From assembly GCA_018881555.1 (NCBI GenBank), contig JACAXG010000034.1:199327-263326 (forward strand): 64,000 bases of DNA. Reading direction: 5' to 3'. The stretch comes from Amblyornis subalaris (lineage: Eukaryota > Chordata > Aves > Passeriformes > Ptilonorhynchidae). Below the pieces are notes generated by a model. That model saw only the letters and a program-made list of their open reading frames with translations, was not told where the DNA came from and ran no database searches. Below, piece after piece: positions 38,673 to 49,845 of the stretch. The first letter of the stretch is position 1, and each line of letters starts with the position of its first letter. The position numbers were made by a program, and so were the translations under genes.

Positions 38673-39589
38673 GCTCCAGTCCAATAGGTTGTTGGTTTTA
38701 AAGTGGGTGAAACGCGCCAGCAAGCACTGCGGATCCCAGGCACCGCGCACCCCGGGAAGGATTTGCTTCCCTCCCTCACTGCCCACCTCTTTGTGCCGCA
38801 CCGGCAGTGCCTGTTCACTGCACTGGGCTCCCCGTGGGGCTCGGCCGTGCTGGCTCTCAGCATCAGCATCGCTGCTGAGCTGAATGAGCCCCTCAGCTCA
38901 GCAGCCCTGGAGAGGCAGGCAGCTGCCTGGGGAGGAGGGCTGGGGGATCCGGGAGGCTCAGCTTGCTTGAGACATGTCCCAGCACAGGGACTTCGTCCAC
39001 CCATGCCATGCATGTCCCAGAGAAGCGCTTGCTTCGCACAGCCAAGACAGGTGACATGCTGCTGCAGGAAAGCACTGGTCCCTGGAGGGTAGGGAGCAGG
39101 TTATGGCAGAGGAGTGTAGCCAGGTTTAGGGTGCTAAACACTAATTTTATTTACTTGGAATAAATCGGATTTACAAAGGGCTTGTCACCCTCTTACTCCA
39201 AAGAGGAGCTCTCACTTTGCCAAATTCAGGCTCCCCAGGATTTACCCCTCTGGTGCACTACTGGGGGTACTGGGTGAGACCAGTCTTTGCCCTGGTACCG
39301 TCTGGCAGCTCCTGTGCTGGCAGCTGCCTTTAGAGCCTTCAAGCAATAAGGTGCACGTGGGAATTACACACACATGCCAGCCTCGGGCCTGGGCTGGTGA
39401 TGAGCATCCTTTGCTCCTCTGGGCTCTCCACCACGGTGCTGCTCGGCACACCCAGGATGCTCCCAGCTGTGCTGGCCGCTGGCTCCCATCCCACCAGGGC
39501 TGGTGATGGAGCCTGGCGCGGCTGTTTGTAATTTGTCAGGGTGCTTTGCCTTCCTCCCCCCACCTCCCCCTGCCAGCACACTGGCTTTC

Positions 39590-40080
39590 TTCACAGCTAA
39601 ATGAGGCTTTAAACCAGGGGATAATACAGCTTTAACACGGAGAGGCTTAAAAAGCAAAAGTGAATCATTTCTCAGTTCTCCTTCCCGTAATCTCTCCTGG
39701 TAACATTAATTATGAGTTTGCGCAGAGTGCCCCAAGGCAAGCGCTGCTTTCCCAGGACAATTAAAGTTACTTAATTATTAAAAACCGTGTGTGCTGTTCC
39801 TGTGTGCTCCCCAAAGCACCGTGAGGCAGGCGGCCTGCCTCAGCTCACACACTTTCTCAGAGCAGCGATTGAAGCGTCTGTGGGAAAGTCTGCTCCTTTG
39901 TAATTCCTCCGGCATAATCTCCGCAAATCCCACCCCGGGCCCGCGCCCCGGAGGGCGAGCGACGCCGGCGGCCGGCCCTGCCTCCGGCCCTCGCGTGCGG
40001 GATGGCAGCACCGGGGCGGGTGGCAGGGTGCCGGGCACGGGCGCTGGCCAGGCTGCCTGCTACGGGCAGAAGGAACCTTG
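39590..40080. promoter_or_regulatory. AT core, RBPJ motif and CpG-rich patch
   Basis: AT-rich motifs (ACATTAATTATGAG, GACAATTAAAGTTACTTAATTATT) precede a forward TGTGGGAA (39879-39886) and GTAATTCC. A CpG-dense patch of about 150 bp follows (39910-40060). The mix suggests a distal enhancer or a minor promoter. Confidence 0.4.
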
Positions 40081-40323
40081 CGGGNATTGGATGCTGCTGT
40101 GGAGCTGTGGAGGATGCTGAGCTCCCTTGCCACTGCTGCAGGATCGCAGCAGGGCTGGCCAGGCACATAGGCAGCAAACAGCTTTGCACCAAAAAAACCT
40201 CACTTGCCAAAGGCCAGGTGTTGCCCTGACAGACGAGTCCTGCTGGCCCGGTGCCTCGCTCTCCTTGTGGGAGCACCAGGCGGTGCAGCCAGCAGCCGCA
40301 GCCCAGACACCCGTAACGCTTCC

Positions 40324-40466
40324 CCATCCCTGGAAATGTTCAAGGTCAGGCTGAATGGGGCTTGGAGCAACCTGATCTAGTGGGTAGCGTCCCTGCCTGT
40401 AGCAGGGCAGTTGGAGCTAGATGATCTTCAAGGACTCTTCCAACCCAAACCATTGATTCTGTGATC
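40324..40466 (+). mobile_element. CR1 LINE 3' end fragment
   Basis: The segment reads like the CR1 3' end: CTGGAAATGTTCAAGGTCAGG, then a GAGCAACCTGATCTAGTGGG core, then GATGATCTTCAAGGACTCTTCCAACCCAAACC, ending in ATTGATTCTGTGAT, a decayed form of the ATTCTATG terminal repeat. It is a 5'-truncated, inactive copy of the main non-LTR retrotransposon of birds and other sauropsids. Confidence 0.9.
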
Positions 40467-41439
40467 CCTGACACCGCCCCAGTGTGAGATGCAGAGACAG
40501 GTTCAGCTTCTTTTTCTTTCTGGCTCAAGATATTTGTCAATCTGACAGAGCAAATCTCGGTCAATCCTTGCTCATAAAAGCCAGGGAGGGGTGAAGGTGC
40601 TGTACAGTGGAGGCAGCAGTGGTGGGCAGGGCAGCATTTCTGCCTGGCAGCTCAGAGCCAGAGTGCAGCACATGGAAAACAAAGCACCAGGGCACAGCTT
40701 CCTGCCTGACCCTTTGTGTCTCAGAAGGTGCCTCTGTGTGCTCAGCTCAGCCCTATGGTCTGGTATCCTGTTTCCTTCACCCTTTTCCCAGGCCAAGAAT
40801 TGCCAGCTTGCAGTGCACCAAGAGCCCCAGTCCTTGCTGTGAAGGTGGCAGGGGCTGCGGAGAGCAGAGCAGCTCAGGTGTGGGTGAGCTCTGTCGTGGC
40901 TGCTTGCAGTTANCGTATCAGAGTGACAGCATCAGTGGGTGCAGCCTTCCCCACTTTGTGCTTTTGGCTGCCACCACAGCCTGTGGCCAAGGGTTTCACA
41001 GCTGAACAGTGCCTGGTGAAGGCAAGGGCTTCCTCTTCCTCATGTTCTCAACATGATTTCACTGTTCCCAGTTTGATGCCAGCTTTCCCTCCACCTCCCA
41101 CTCTGACTCCCGGGACCTTTATGACCTCCTTCAGCTTTTCCAAGCATATGTGACCATGACATCTGATCTTTCCTGATCTTTTCACACCATGCCTCCAAAC
41201 TCTACTNCCAACCATCCTTAATGTCTTTCTTCATATTTCTTTATTCCCGTTACATGCTTTTTGAGAACAAAACACTGCACATACTACTCCAGAAGAGAAT
41301 CTATTTAGTTATTCTCTCTTCCTTCCCTAATCAGACATCACGCTTGCAGTCTTGACTCTCTCCCAGCATCACTTAAGAGGGGGTCAGTGTTTTGCATTGC
41401 TAGTGAGGTCTCTTTGTCTGTGGGTTGTTGCTTTGCCTT

Positions 41440-41560
41440 TATCAATACTGAATTTCATCTGCCATTTTACCAGCCTGAAGTTTAAAACTGTGAGCTCCTA
41501 ATCAGATGTCAGCTTTACATTTGCTGTCTGTAAATCCTTTAATCAGTTGTTTTCCCATGC
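41440..41560. mobile_element. Possible ancient, highly diverged LINE-like fragment
   Basis: ACTGAATTTCATCTGCCATTTT followed by a GTGAG..CAG.TGTCAGCTTT pattern resembles an old CR1-like repeat widespread in amniote genomes. The match is from memory and short, so the assignment is tentative. Confidence 0.3.
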
Positions 41561-42746
41561 AAGGCAACTGTCCTTTCGGTCCATTGGGCATTCAAGGCCT
41601 TTTGGAGAGGTGCCAAGGCAAGAAAACCACATTTTGGAAGTGTTACTGCTCCATGGCCAGCACATTGCTCTGCTCCCCATGCTTGGTGACCTGGCTGATT
41701 TCCGAGGCACGGCCTCCTCCTACAAGGTGGTGTTGAGTCTTCCCTAAGTGCTGCATTGACCCAGATCTGTTATAGATGACTTCTTCCAAATTGCCCGTGA
41801 TATTCCCTGAGCCCCTCCGGCTGCAGCTTGTGTTTTCTTCCCCACCCTCTGCTCTAGGCTGGCAGGAGCAGCTGGGTACCAACCCCAGCTGGGCTGGCAT
41901 TGCCTTGTACCACACATGTGCCACTCCACAGCTCCTCACCTTGTTGGAAGATATCTCCAGCAGGCCCCTGCTGTGGGACAGGCCCCTGGCACAGCCCCAC
42001 AGGAAGGCTGACAGAGGGGCACTGCCTGAGCATCCTCCCTGATCTTCAAGCCACCACTCAGCTTTTCTGCTGAGGCTTTGCCTTCCCTGGCTGCTCTGTT
42101 TGTGCTTCCATCATCCATAGCCTGCACCATGTTGTTGGCTGGTTTCCTGCTGCTGGCACGTATGCAAATGTGTTTATTTTCAGGTTTTAATACCTTTAGC
42201 ATGTTCTTCCCCAAACTTTTAAATTCCTTTTATTGTGACTTTACTTTTACCTTGCCAGGGTTTCAGGTTCACTTTCAAAGGCTGTCTCCACCACAAAATG
42301 CCTTGTTTGCTTCTCTCTACAATCACTGGGCTGCTTAAAGGCCCTTCTTAGGTGACCAAGTGTGCTGGAGGCTGCCCGAGTCCCAAAGTGCTGCTCAGAG
42401 TGGCACTGGCAGAATAGGGCAGCTGTCCCCAGGGTGCCCTCCTCCCCCAGACACCCAGCCACCCTCTGACTTTTGCCCTGCGTGCAGCAGAGGCTCTTTC
42501 ACCCCCGCCGCATGCCCAGGCACTTCTTTCCTTCCCTTTGACAAAGCCAAACGCGAAACAAAGATTTTCCCCAGCGCTGCCGGCAGCCGGTTTGACTCCT
42601 TGAAGTAATCGCTGTAATTGACCCTTGCAGGCGCTGGGCGCCGAGGGAGCGGGGCCGCTCATCAGGCTGACGGGGTGTGAAAACCAGCAACTCTTTGGCT
42701 GGGCTGCCTCCTGCCCCAGCGGGCTCTGTCGGGCTGCCAGTGAGCC

Positions 42747-42798
42747 CCACGTCTGTCCTCACCCCACGTCTGTCCCCACCCCACGTCTGTCCTCACGC
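42747..42798. repeat. Threefold ~17-18-bp tandem repeat
   Basis: CCCCACGTCTGTCC(T/C)CAC occurs three times in a row with one or two substitutions. Confidence 0.85.
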
Positions 42799-44636
42799 CA
42801 CGGAGCCCACTCCCGGTTCAGTGCGGAGCTGGGTGAGTTCCCGGGGTGCAGAAGAAAGTGAGCAGTATCCTTGTTCTCACTGGCATTCCTATAACCTGTA
42901 GGGAGCAGGGCTGAAGCACCTTCACAGGCAGCCTGCTTTCACCCAAAACCTGCCAAGTTTGGGTCAGCAGCTCTCTGGAACCCCATGATGTGGGGGCAGG
43001 CCGAGCTCAGTGCTGAGGCTCTGCACTACCGGCAGCATCGCAGTGCGGGGTGGCATTGCTGTGCACCATCCCCTCAGTGCACCCACATCCTAGTCCAGGG
43101 TCGCTGCCACTCACTGTCCTGGGGCTGGACCCTGTAAGTGGCTTTTCCTTAGGCAAAGGACTTCTTCAAGGCATAGGCCTGGTGTCAGAGGCGACAAGTG
43201 CGACACATATCCGGTGATAAACCCCACGGGGCTGGCTGCTCCTCACCTCTGTCTCCAGTGCCTCCTCCTCTGGCTCATGGCAAGGAACAAGCTTGTGCTC
43301 CTGTGTGAGCAGTGGTGAATGAAGCCATGGAGACACAGTGCAGGGGATGCCTGTCCCCCATCAGTCCACACCAGCTTGTCCATCTCATGTATGGCTCATG
43401 TCCCAGGGNGCGATGAGGTTATTTTCTGACTGCAGCCGCTCCTGCTGGGAGTTGCTCTAGACCCTCTTGGTTCCAGTGGTCATTTCAGTCCCATTTGTCT
43501 TCCCAGCAGTTTTGCCATTCCCTTCTAAAGTTTTCTTCCTCTGACCCAGCCATGCACGTGTAGCAAGCATGTTGTCCAGCCACTTGCGAACCCCAGGNGA
43601 CTGGGCAGCAGCTCCCACCCCCACATCGGCCTCCACATCTCACTTTCCTGGCTGAGGAAACACATTTTGCAAGCCAATGCTCCTTTTTTGTGTCCAAGTC
43701 ACTGGTGAAAGAAGACCAGGGCCACCAGAGTGTCCAGCCCTCCAAGCACAACTCGCTGCCGTCCTTGCTCCTGTCCCTTCCTGTGCTGCAGCTCCTTCGT
43801 GAATCCTCACTCCTTCTTTTGAAGGAGCCTCTTCCCACAGCATGCCAGTGCTGCCATGCCTCACTGCAGGCAGCAATCAACTAGCATTGCCAGGTCTAAA
43901 AAATGGTATCTTAAAAAAACAGAGCTCAGATTAACAAGACAGAACCCTCCAGCCCTGTCTGCCCTTCAAGCTTATTTTCCATCTCCTCCTTTAACCACCT
44001 TACTTCCAACAGGCATTGAACATGTTGCAAGTGAATGAGAGTAATTTAAAGGATGGACACACTGTGGGCTGGGATTTCATGGGATTATGGCTTCCTCCCT
44101 CCCTGTCACAATATTTGGGATCTCTGGCCCATAGGANGGCTGTGGGAGGAAGGCTTCTGGTGGGACCTGCCTCTGCTGACCAGTGAGTGCATCTCCTCCC
44201 AGGAAACCATCAGCAAACCGAGTTAGNGGGGCCAGCCTGGGAACTGGTGCCTGCTTTCCCTTGCTGCTAGCAGCTTCTGCTCATGGCTGTTAACCTTGCG
44301 CAGGTGTCCAAGGCAGAGGTTATGGACCTTGGCAAATCCCTGTGTGTCCCAGATTCCCGTGCTAGCAGCAGCCAGCTGCAGTGCCATGTTCGTCACCCAG
44401 CATCCCAAGGCAGATGTGTGTTTGCTTCCCCTGGCTGCCAGCTGTCGTGCACCAAGGATGTCAGGCAGTCCTCTGCTGTCACCCCGGGACAGATCTGCTC
44501 TCCCTATTCTCCAGAGGCCGTTTGCTTTACAATCTGTGAACATCAGGAAGAAATGAAATAGCAGTGGAGAATTCCCTTCAGCAAAGCTTTGATGGTGAAA
44601 AATGTGCTGTTGGGTTGTCTGTTTCATGGAATTCAG

Positions 44637-44684
44637 GAAAAAAAAAAAAGACAAGGAAAAGAAGGAGGAAGGAAAGAGAGAAAC
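44637..44684. repeat. Purine-rich low-complexity tract
   Basis: A 12-A run is followed by GGAA/AAGG repeats. It gives Lys- or Phe-rich false frames. Confidence 0.85.
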
Positions 44685-45935
44685 CATCTGCTTTTTTCAG
44701 AAGTTCTTCACCCACACACTCAATCGCTGCTTCCCAGAAAGGCTTTTCCTCCTCTCCCTTCCACTGCGGTGCAATCAGATAGTCCCCAAACTGCCCCTGG
44801 GTTAATTGGAACCAGAAGCCGCTGTCACTTCCAAGTGTTATGAGCACAGGGACCACAAGGAGCCCAGGTGTTTTGGAAAGGCTGATGTCAGAAGGGGCTG
44901 CGATGAAAGGCTCGCTGACAGCCTGCGAGGCGATGCCGCGGGAATGGCTGCAGGCAGGGGCTCAGCCCCTCCGTGGTACCAGCTCTGCTCCATCAGCCCC
45001 ACGCTGACAGGTGATGTGACCAGGGCGACCCTGCACCGCTGGCTGACCCACAACAGACACAGTAAAGCTCGACACAAGCTCAGGGACTTTGTCNGCTTTT
45101 CATGCTCACTCCCATGCTGTTATTTTTAGGGCAAAACCAGATTTTTGTAAAGAAAAAAAGACCAGAGTGAAAAAGTCTCTGGAGCCCTTCCTGACAGGGG
45201 ACAGCCGGTGACAGTGCGTGCCCAGCCTCCCTTCAAAGTGCGAGTGGCTAATCTTGTCTCAGTAAAACCAGCATCATGTCAGGGTAATCAGCAGATGTCA
45301 ACACTTTAATGGCACTGGCGGAGTCCCAGCAAGGTCTGGGGGTTATCCTGGCTGCATCGTATTCCCACGGGAAAGGTAGATAGCGAGCTCCCTCCCTCAG
45401 GTACCCACCCGANGGCTGTCAGGCGCCGTGGGGCACAGGCAGCACTGCCGGCGCCTCTGCTGCAGCTCCGACTGGGCTGTCAATGGGCTCTCTGCAGCCA
45501 CCCGTCCTGGGCGTCCTGCCTGCCCACACTGGGAGGGGACAGGGTGAGATGGAATGGGACGGAATGGGATGGGGATGCCTTGCTCGCCAGCGGACAGTGT
45601 AAATCTCAGCTTCCCAGGTGGAGCAGCTCTGTAAACCACAGCAGCTTCAGCACCAGGTTTATGCGCTTACTTTTACAACAGGCAAATTGACAGATTACNC
45701 TGTGTACACAGATTGTGTAAACTGCTGTCGGGTGCTGCCCTGTGCCCCTCGCCAGGCGCTGGCGGGTGCCCGATCGTCTCTGTGGGAACAAGAGGGAGAC
45801 GAGGGGGACCTGCCAGCAACACAGCCCAGGGTGAGCCTGGTGAGCTCCCACATACCCCGTTCCCTCAGCCTCAAGAGCAGGCCTGGAGGACAGCAGGGGG
45901 AGAGGGGGGTGCATTGATTTAAGATGTGAGAAGGT

Positions 45936-46215
45936 CAAAAGTTTTCTCAAGCAGAGTTGCTATCACAACACCGAACACTTCATCCCCCTTTTTATCTGCC
46001 CCAGTATTTATTGTCCATGAGCAAATACTTGTGTTTTTATAAATTCCTTTAGAGTGAATCATCCTTCTCCTGTTTAAACCAGCAAAGACCACATCAAACA
46101 GTATCACTCCATCTAGAATTAATCATTAATTTGAAGTATTTGACAATATTTTGCCAGCATTATTTCTTCCTCTCCCCAATTAATAAAGGTTAAGCCTCAG
46201 TACTGGCACTTTTGC
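45936..46215. promoter_or_regulatory. Candidate conserved enhancer block 9
   Basis: AT-rich unique block with CCCAGTATTTATTGTCC, GTGTTTTTATAAATTCC, GAATTAATCATTAATTTG (homeodomain-type cluster at 46117-46131) and CCCAATTAATAAAGG. Confidence 0.4.
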
Positions 46216-47794
46216 AGGACACTCAGTGCAGAGTGGTGTCACTGGGAGCTCAGAGTCCAAACCCACTGCAGGAAGCACAGGGAGAGAGATGCAGGTCTGC
46301 ACTCAGCTTTCAGGCAGGTGGAAGTGGCCTCGCTGCTGCCTGCACATAGTGTGGCACAAGCAGCTGAGCTGCCATGCTGCCTGGAGCAGCTCTGGGATGC
46401 TCCATCCCACACCTGGAGAGCCTACGTACATAGAGGCTGGTGTCAGAAACCTTTTCACTTGGAAAGNGCAGAAAGGCTGATCTTGTCTAGAAGACTGTAG
46501 GAGGAGATGAAGACTTCCTCTGGCTGCTCTCACTGCAGCCTCTGTGAGCACAAGTTCAGATCAGGCCAAAATCTGATCTCAGATGAATGCATGTGGCTTC
46601 TATTCACTTGAGATGGAACCCAGCCTTTAAANACCACATTTTGTACTTCAGTTTTGGTTTAAGTCTCAAGCATGTGTTTTGCTAGGACACTGCGTTTCAT
46701 TTAAAAATTAGTTTTGACAAGGCCTTATAGTTCATGAATTCCTGCACGCCAAGTCCTGCAACATGCATCCCAATTCTGCTGGCCTCTTCAGAGGCACCAA
46801 ATCGGGGTGGTTTTGCTTCCTGCTCACAAACAAGCCATGAAACGACCTCGATTTTCCAATGTCTTTGTAGCAGGGCATTTTCCTGACACTTTTCTGCCAT
46901 TCTATTGCAGTCTTTGGACAATTTGCAATGCAGCTTGCTTGGATGCTCTACTAGAGAGCATGGCTGGTTGGTAAGTCCTGTGGCATTGGTTCTTGCTTTC
47001 AAACAGATGTGTAAAATGTATAAACACACAATGGCACATGACGAAGGCAGAATACAGCCTGCTGAACACAAATAACACATGGGAGAAGGAAAGATCAGGC
47101 ATGGTAAGCTTGCTGCACTGACACCACCCAGGCAGGCTGAAGGAGCTCTGGGTCTCTGGCATTTCATTTGCACATTTGGCTCTTAATCTGGTACTTAAGG
47201 AAGCTAAACAGGGGCAGACTTGGAACCTTTTGGCATAGTTTTCACATTGTAACACTCCACAAGCTGTTCTCCAGGTGCCTACAGAAGACGCTTCAAATCC
47301 ACAAGTGCCTTCAGCTCTGAGAGAAAGCAGGGAGAAGATTCCGGACATGCAGCACAAGCAGCTCCTTCTAGCTCTTTCCTTGTCCTCTCCTGTCTCTGGA
47401 ACCCAGGGTGTTTATATCTCAGGGGACAGGGAAGCCCCCACCATGTGCTGCACTCCTGGCTGCAGCTTGTGCTGCTCAAGAGTGTGATGAAGATGGTGCC
47501 ATCATGAGAGCTATTCTTTTACCTCTCCAGCAGAGAGATTGCAGAGGCTGGATGACCCATCATAAAGCCAGGGGCAAGGGTTGTTTCTTGCCTTGGAGGC
47601 AGTCACCTGCCAAACGCTCCCCAGATTTACACCAGAACTCTATTTTATCGTGGGGCAGCAGCAGACAGAGCAGGCAAAGTGCTCCGTAACAACGGACTGC
47701 GCCACCGCAGCATCCCTGCACGGAGCATCCCTGCCCACTCTGGCTGCTGGCATTTCTCCACCGGGTTTATCACTGTATCAGCCATGTGAATACA
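46216..47794. other. No gene seen
   Basis: Two long minus-strand frames (46697-47173 and 46902-47357) overlap in different frames and match nothing I recognise. Confidence 0.5.
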
Positions 47795-48125
47795 CCTTTT
47801 TTATGGCATGAGCCTTTCAGTGGACTTTTTGAAAGACAATGATGGGCCTTTGAAGGTTTGGCCGATCCTGTTTCCTGTATGCTCCTGAGCCTTGTATACA
47901 TTTAAATTTGACTTGTTAACTTTATAAGGTACTTCAGACTTGTATTGTACTGAAATTGGCTGGGATCTCAGTATCTCCCTTATTCCCACGTACTTTATTC
48001 TCAGAAATGCTTTGTAGTCATGTTATTGCTGTTGGGAGGTTTGGCTTTAACAGCCTCCAATAAAGATATGGGCCTGCGAAAGGGCACCAGTAGCCCAAGA
48101 TTATTCAATATCAGCAACTGAAGTA
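47795..48125. promoter_or_regulatory. Candidate conserved enhancer block 10
   Basis: GAAAGACAATGATGG, CATTTAAATTTGACTTGTTAAC, TGTTATTGCTGTTGG, CCTCCAATAAAGATATGG and GATTATTCAATATCAG occur in uninterrupted unique sequence. Confidence 0.4.
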
Positions 48126-48739
48126 CAGGTGCCTTCTGTTTGCAGGGCCTCTTACTCTGGGAAGCAGAAGGCAGCCCTGGCTCCAGCAGCAAGCAGCAGG
48201 CAGCAGGCAGGGCTCCTTGCTCCTGGAGAACAGGACAGAGTCCTGCACAGATTCCTGCAGCCTCCAGCAGTGCAAGCAACAGCCACCAGGCATGCATGGA
48301 CAGCAGCAGTCTGCAAAAGCCCCCTTTGCTGGGTTTATTTGCTGCTGCTTCTGCTTGCATCCATGCATGGGGCTAAGGCCTCACCAGTGCCCAGGCAGCA
48401 GCACTAATGCCTCCTTTTCATCGCCAGTACCCCCAGCTCACCTCCTCAGGTCCTCCCCGTGCTTTTCACAGCCCCACACTCATCCTGCCATCAGCTAACA
48501 CTGATGTGAAGCCTCCCAGCCTACTGCAGACGGCCCCCATTTTTGGCTTTATATTCTCTCTTTGTATTTTGTAATATTNAAAACTTGCACCTGCATGAAC
48601 CTAGGTTTGTTATTCTGCTCTCCGTGTCACTCCTGGAGGATTCCTGCCTTCCCCTGTGTTCCCATGCAGCCTGGACACATTTCCGAGGCAGCCAATGACA
48701 ACACTGCCCTTCATTGCAGGGAAGGAAGGACAAGGACCT

Positions 48740-49035
48740 TGAAATCTCATTTCAGGATATTTCATCATGTTAAAATAAATGTCATTTCATACGACATTCC
48801 AGATTACTTATCAAATAATGATCTGCCTCTTAATGTGTAGACTTCTGGAATCTGTGCAAATTAAATGTTGTACTTGCAAATGTATTTATTCATTACACTT
48901 AGCAATTAACGCATGATCTAAGCAATTGAGCTGTAAATTATCCCCTTGTTTATAAAACNACATCCTCTGAAGGATAATATTTTCTATTACAGCAATTAGT
49001 AACACATCAATTCTCGACTAGCTCGCAAGAGATCT
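48740..49035. promoter_or_regulatory. Candidate conserved enhancer block 11
   Basis: One of the most AT-rich, motif-dense blocks: ATCAAATAATGATC, CAAATTAAATGTTG, TTATTCATTACAC, GCAATTAACGCATG, AGCAATTGAGC, GTAAATTATCC and CAGCAATTAGTAACAC. Its abrupt edges with GC-rich flanks suggest selection. Confidence 0.45.
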
Positions 49036-49559
49036 CATAGTAGCTCANGTGAGGATGGTTCTCCAGCGTGATCTCTGGCACCAGGGCATGCACACAGCTC
49101 TGGACCAGCACGCACGCAGCCGTGCACAGCCAGAGCAAATGGAAAATGCACAGGAGCTTTCCAAAAATCCCACCTCTTGCTGACATATGTCAATGGCCAA
49201 AGGGCTAATGGAGAGCTTTGGCTGCACATCAGCAAGTGGAAGAAAAAAAGGGAGAAACCACTCCATTCCAGCACACACCCTGCACTGCTGTCAGTGCGCT
49301 AATCGAGGATTTCAAATCCTCACCTCCCACATCAGGTCTGACTGCCCTGGGCAGAAAAACAAACAAAAATCCACCGTCCCTGTGTCCCCCTGGCACACCG
49401 CCCCGGATCACCTCACCTGCCGCCACGGCTGAACTCTGGCGCAATTCAGGTGGCTCCCCAGGACTGCCGCAGGCGGGAGGCAGGGCAGGATCCAGCTCCC
49501 TGGATCCTCCTGGCCACGCACCTTAGCACTGTGCCCTGCTGCCCTGCCCACGTGTGTGA
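49036..49559. other. No gene seen
   Basis: GC-richer spacer between two candidate enhancer blocks. Confidence 0.5.
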
Positions 49560-49845
49560 AGCCATGTGTGTGCATGAGGTCGCTAATCCAAATAACATGT
49601 GATCATCCTGATACTCTTGATATAGCTAAAGGACTAATTTTAGCTCTGCTGTCACCTCGAATAATAAATACTGATTTTAGGAATGCAGAATTCAAATTAT
49701 GTATACATTTCAGTATTAGTGAGATAGGCTAATTCTCTCTGTAATGCTGCCAAACTAAAACAAAACTGAAGACACCAGGAAGATCAGGCACCAAGTGCAA
49801 ATGATTCATTGTAGCCTGGATTTATCAGAGTCTATCTACTTACAC
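49560..49845. promoter_or_regulatory. Candidate conserved enhancer block 12
   Basis: GCTAATCCAAATAACATGTG, GGACTAATTTTAGC, GAATAATAAATACTG, TTCAAATTATGTATAC and GGCTAATTCTC lie in a unique 285-bp block. Confidence 0.45.

Larger units (their letters stand above)
40467..45935. other. No gene seen
   Basis: Unique sequence with the possible old LINE remnant (41.44-41.56 kb), a threefold tandem repeat (42.75 kb) and a purine tract (44.64 kb). No supported exons or RNA genes. Confidence 0.5.

Noticed and set aside
46697..47357. Two 150-codon minus-strand frames
   Set aside because: They overlap in different frames, resemble nothing known and lack a supported exon structure.
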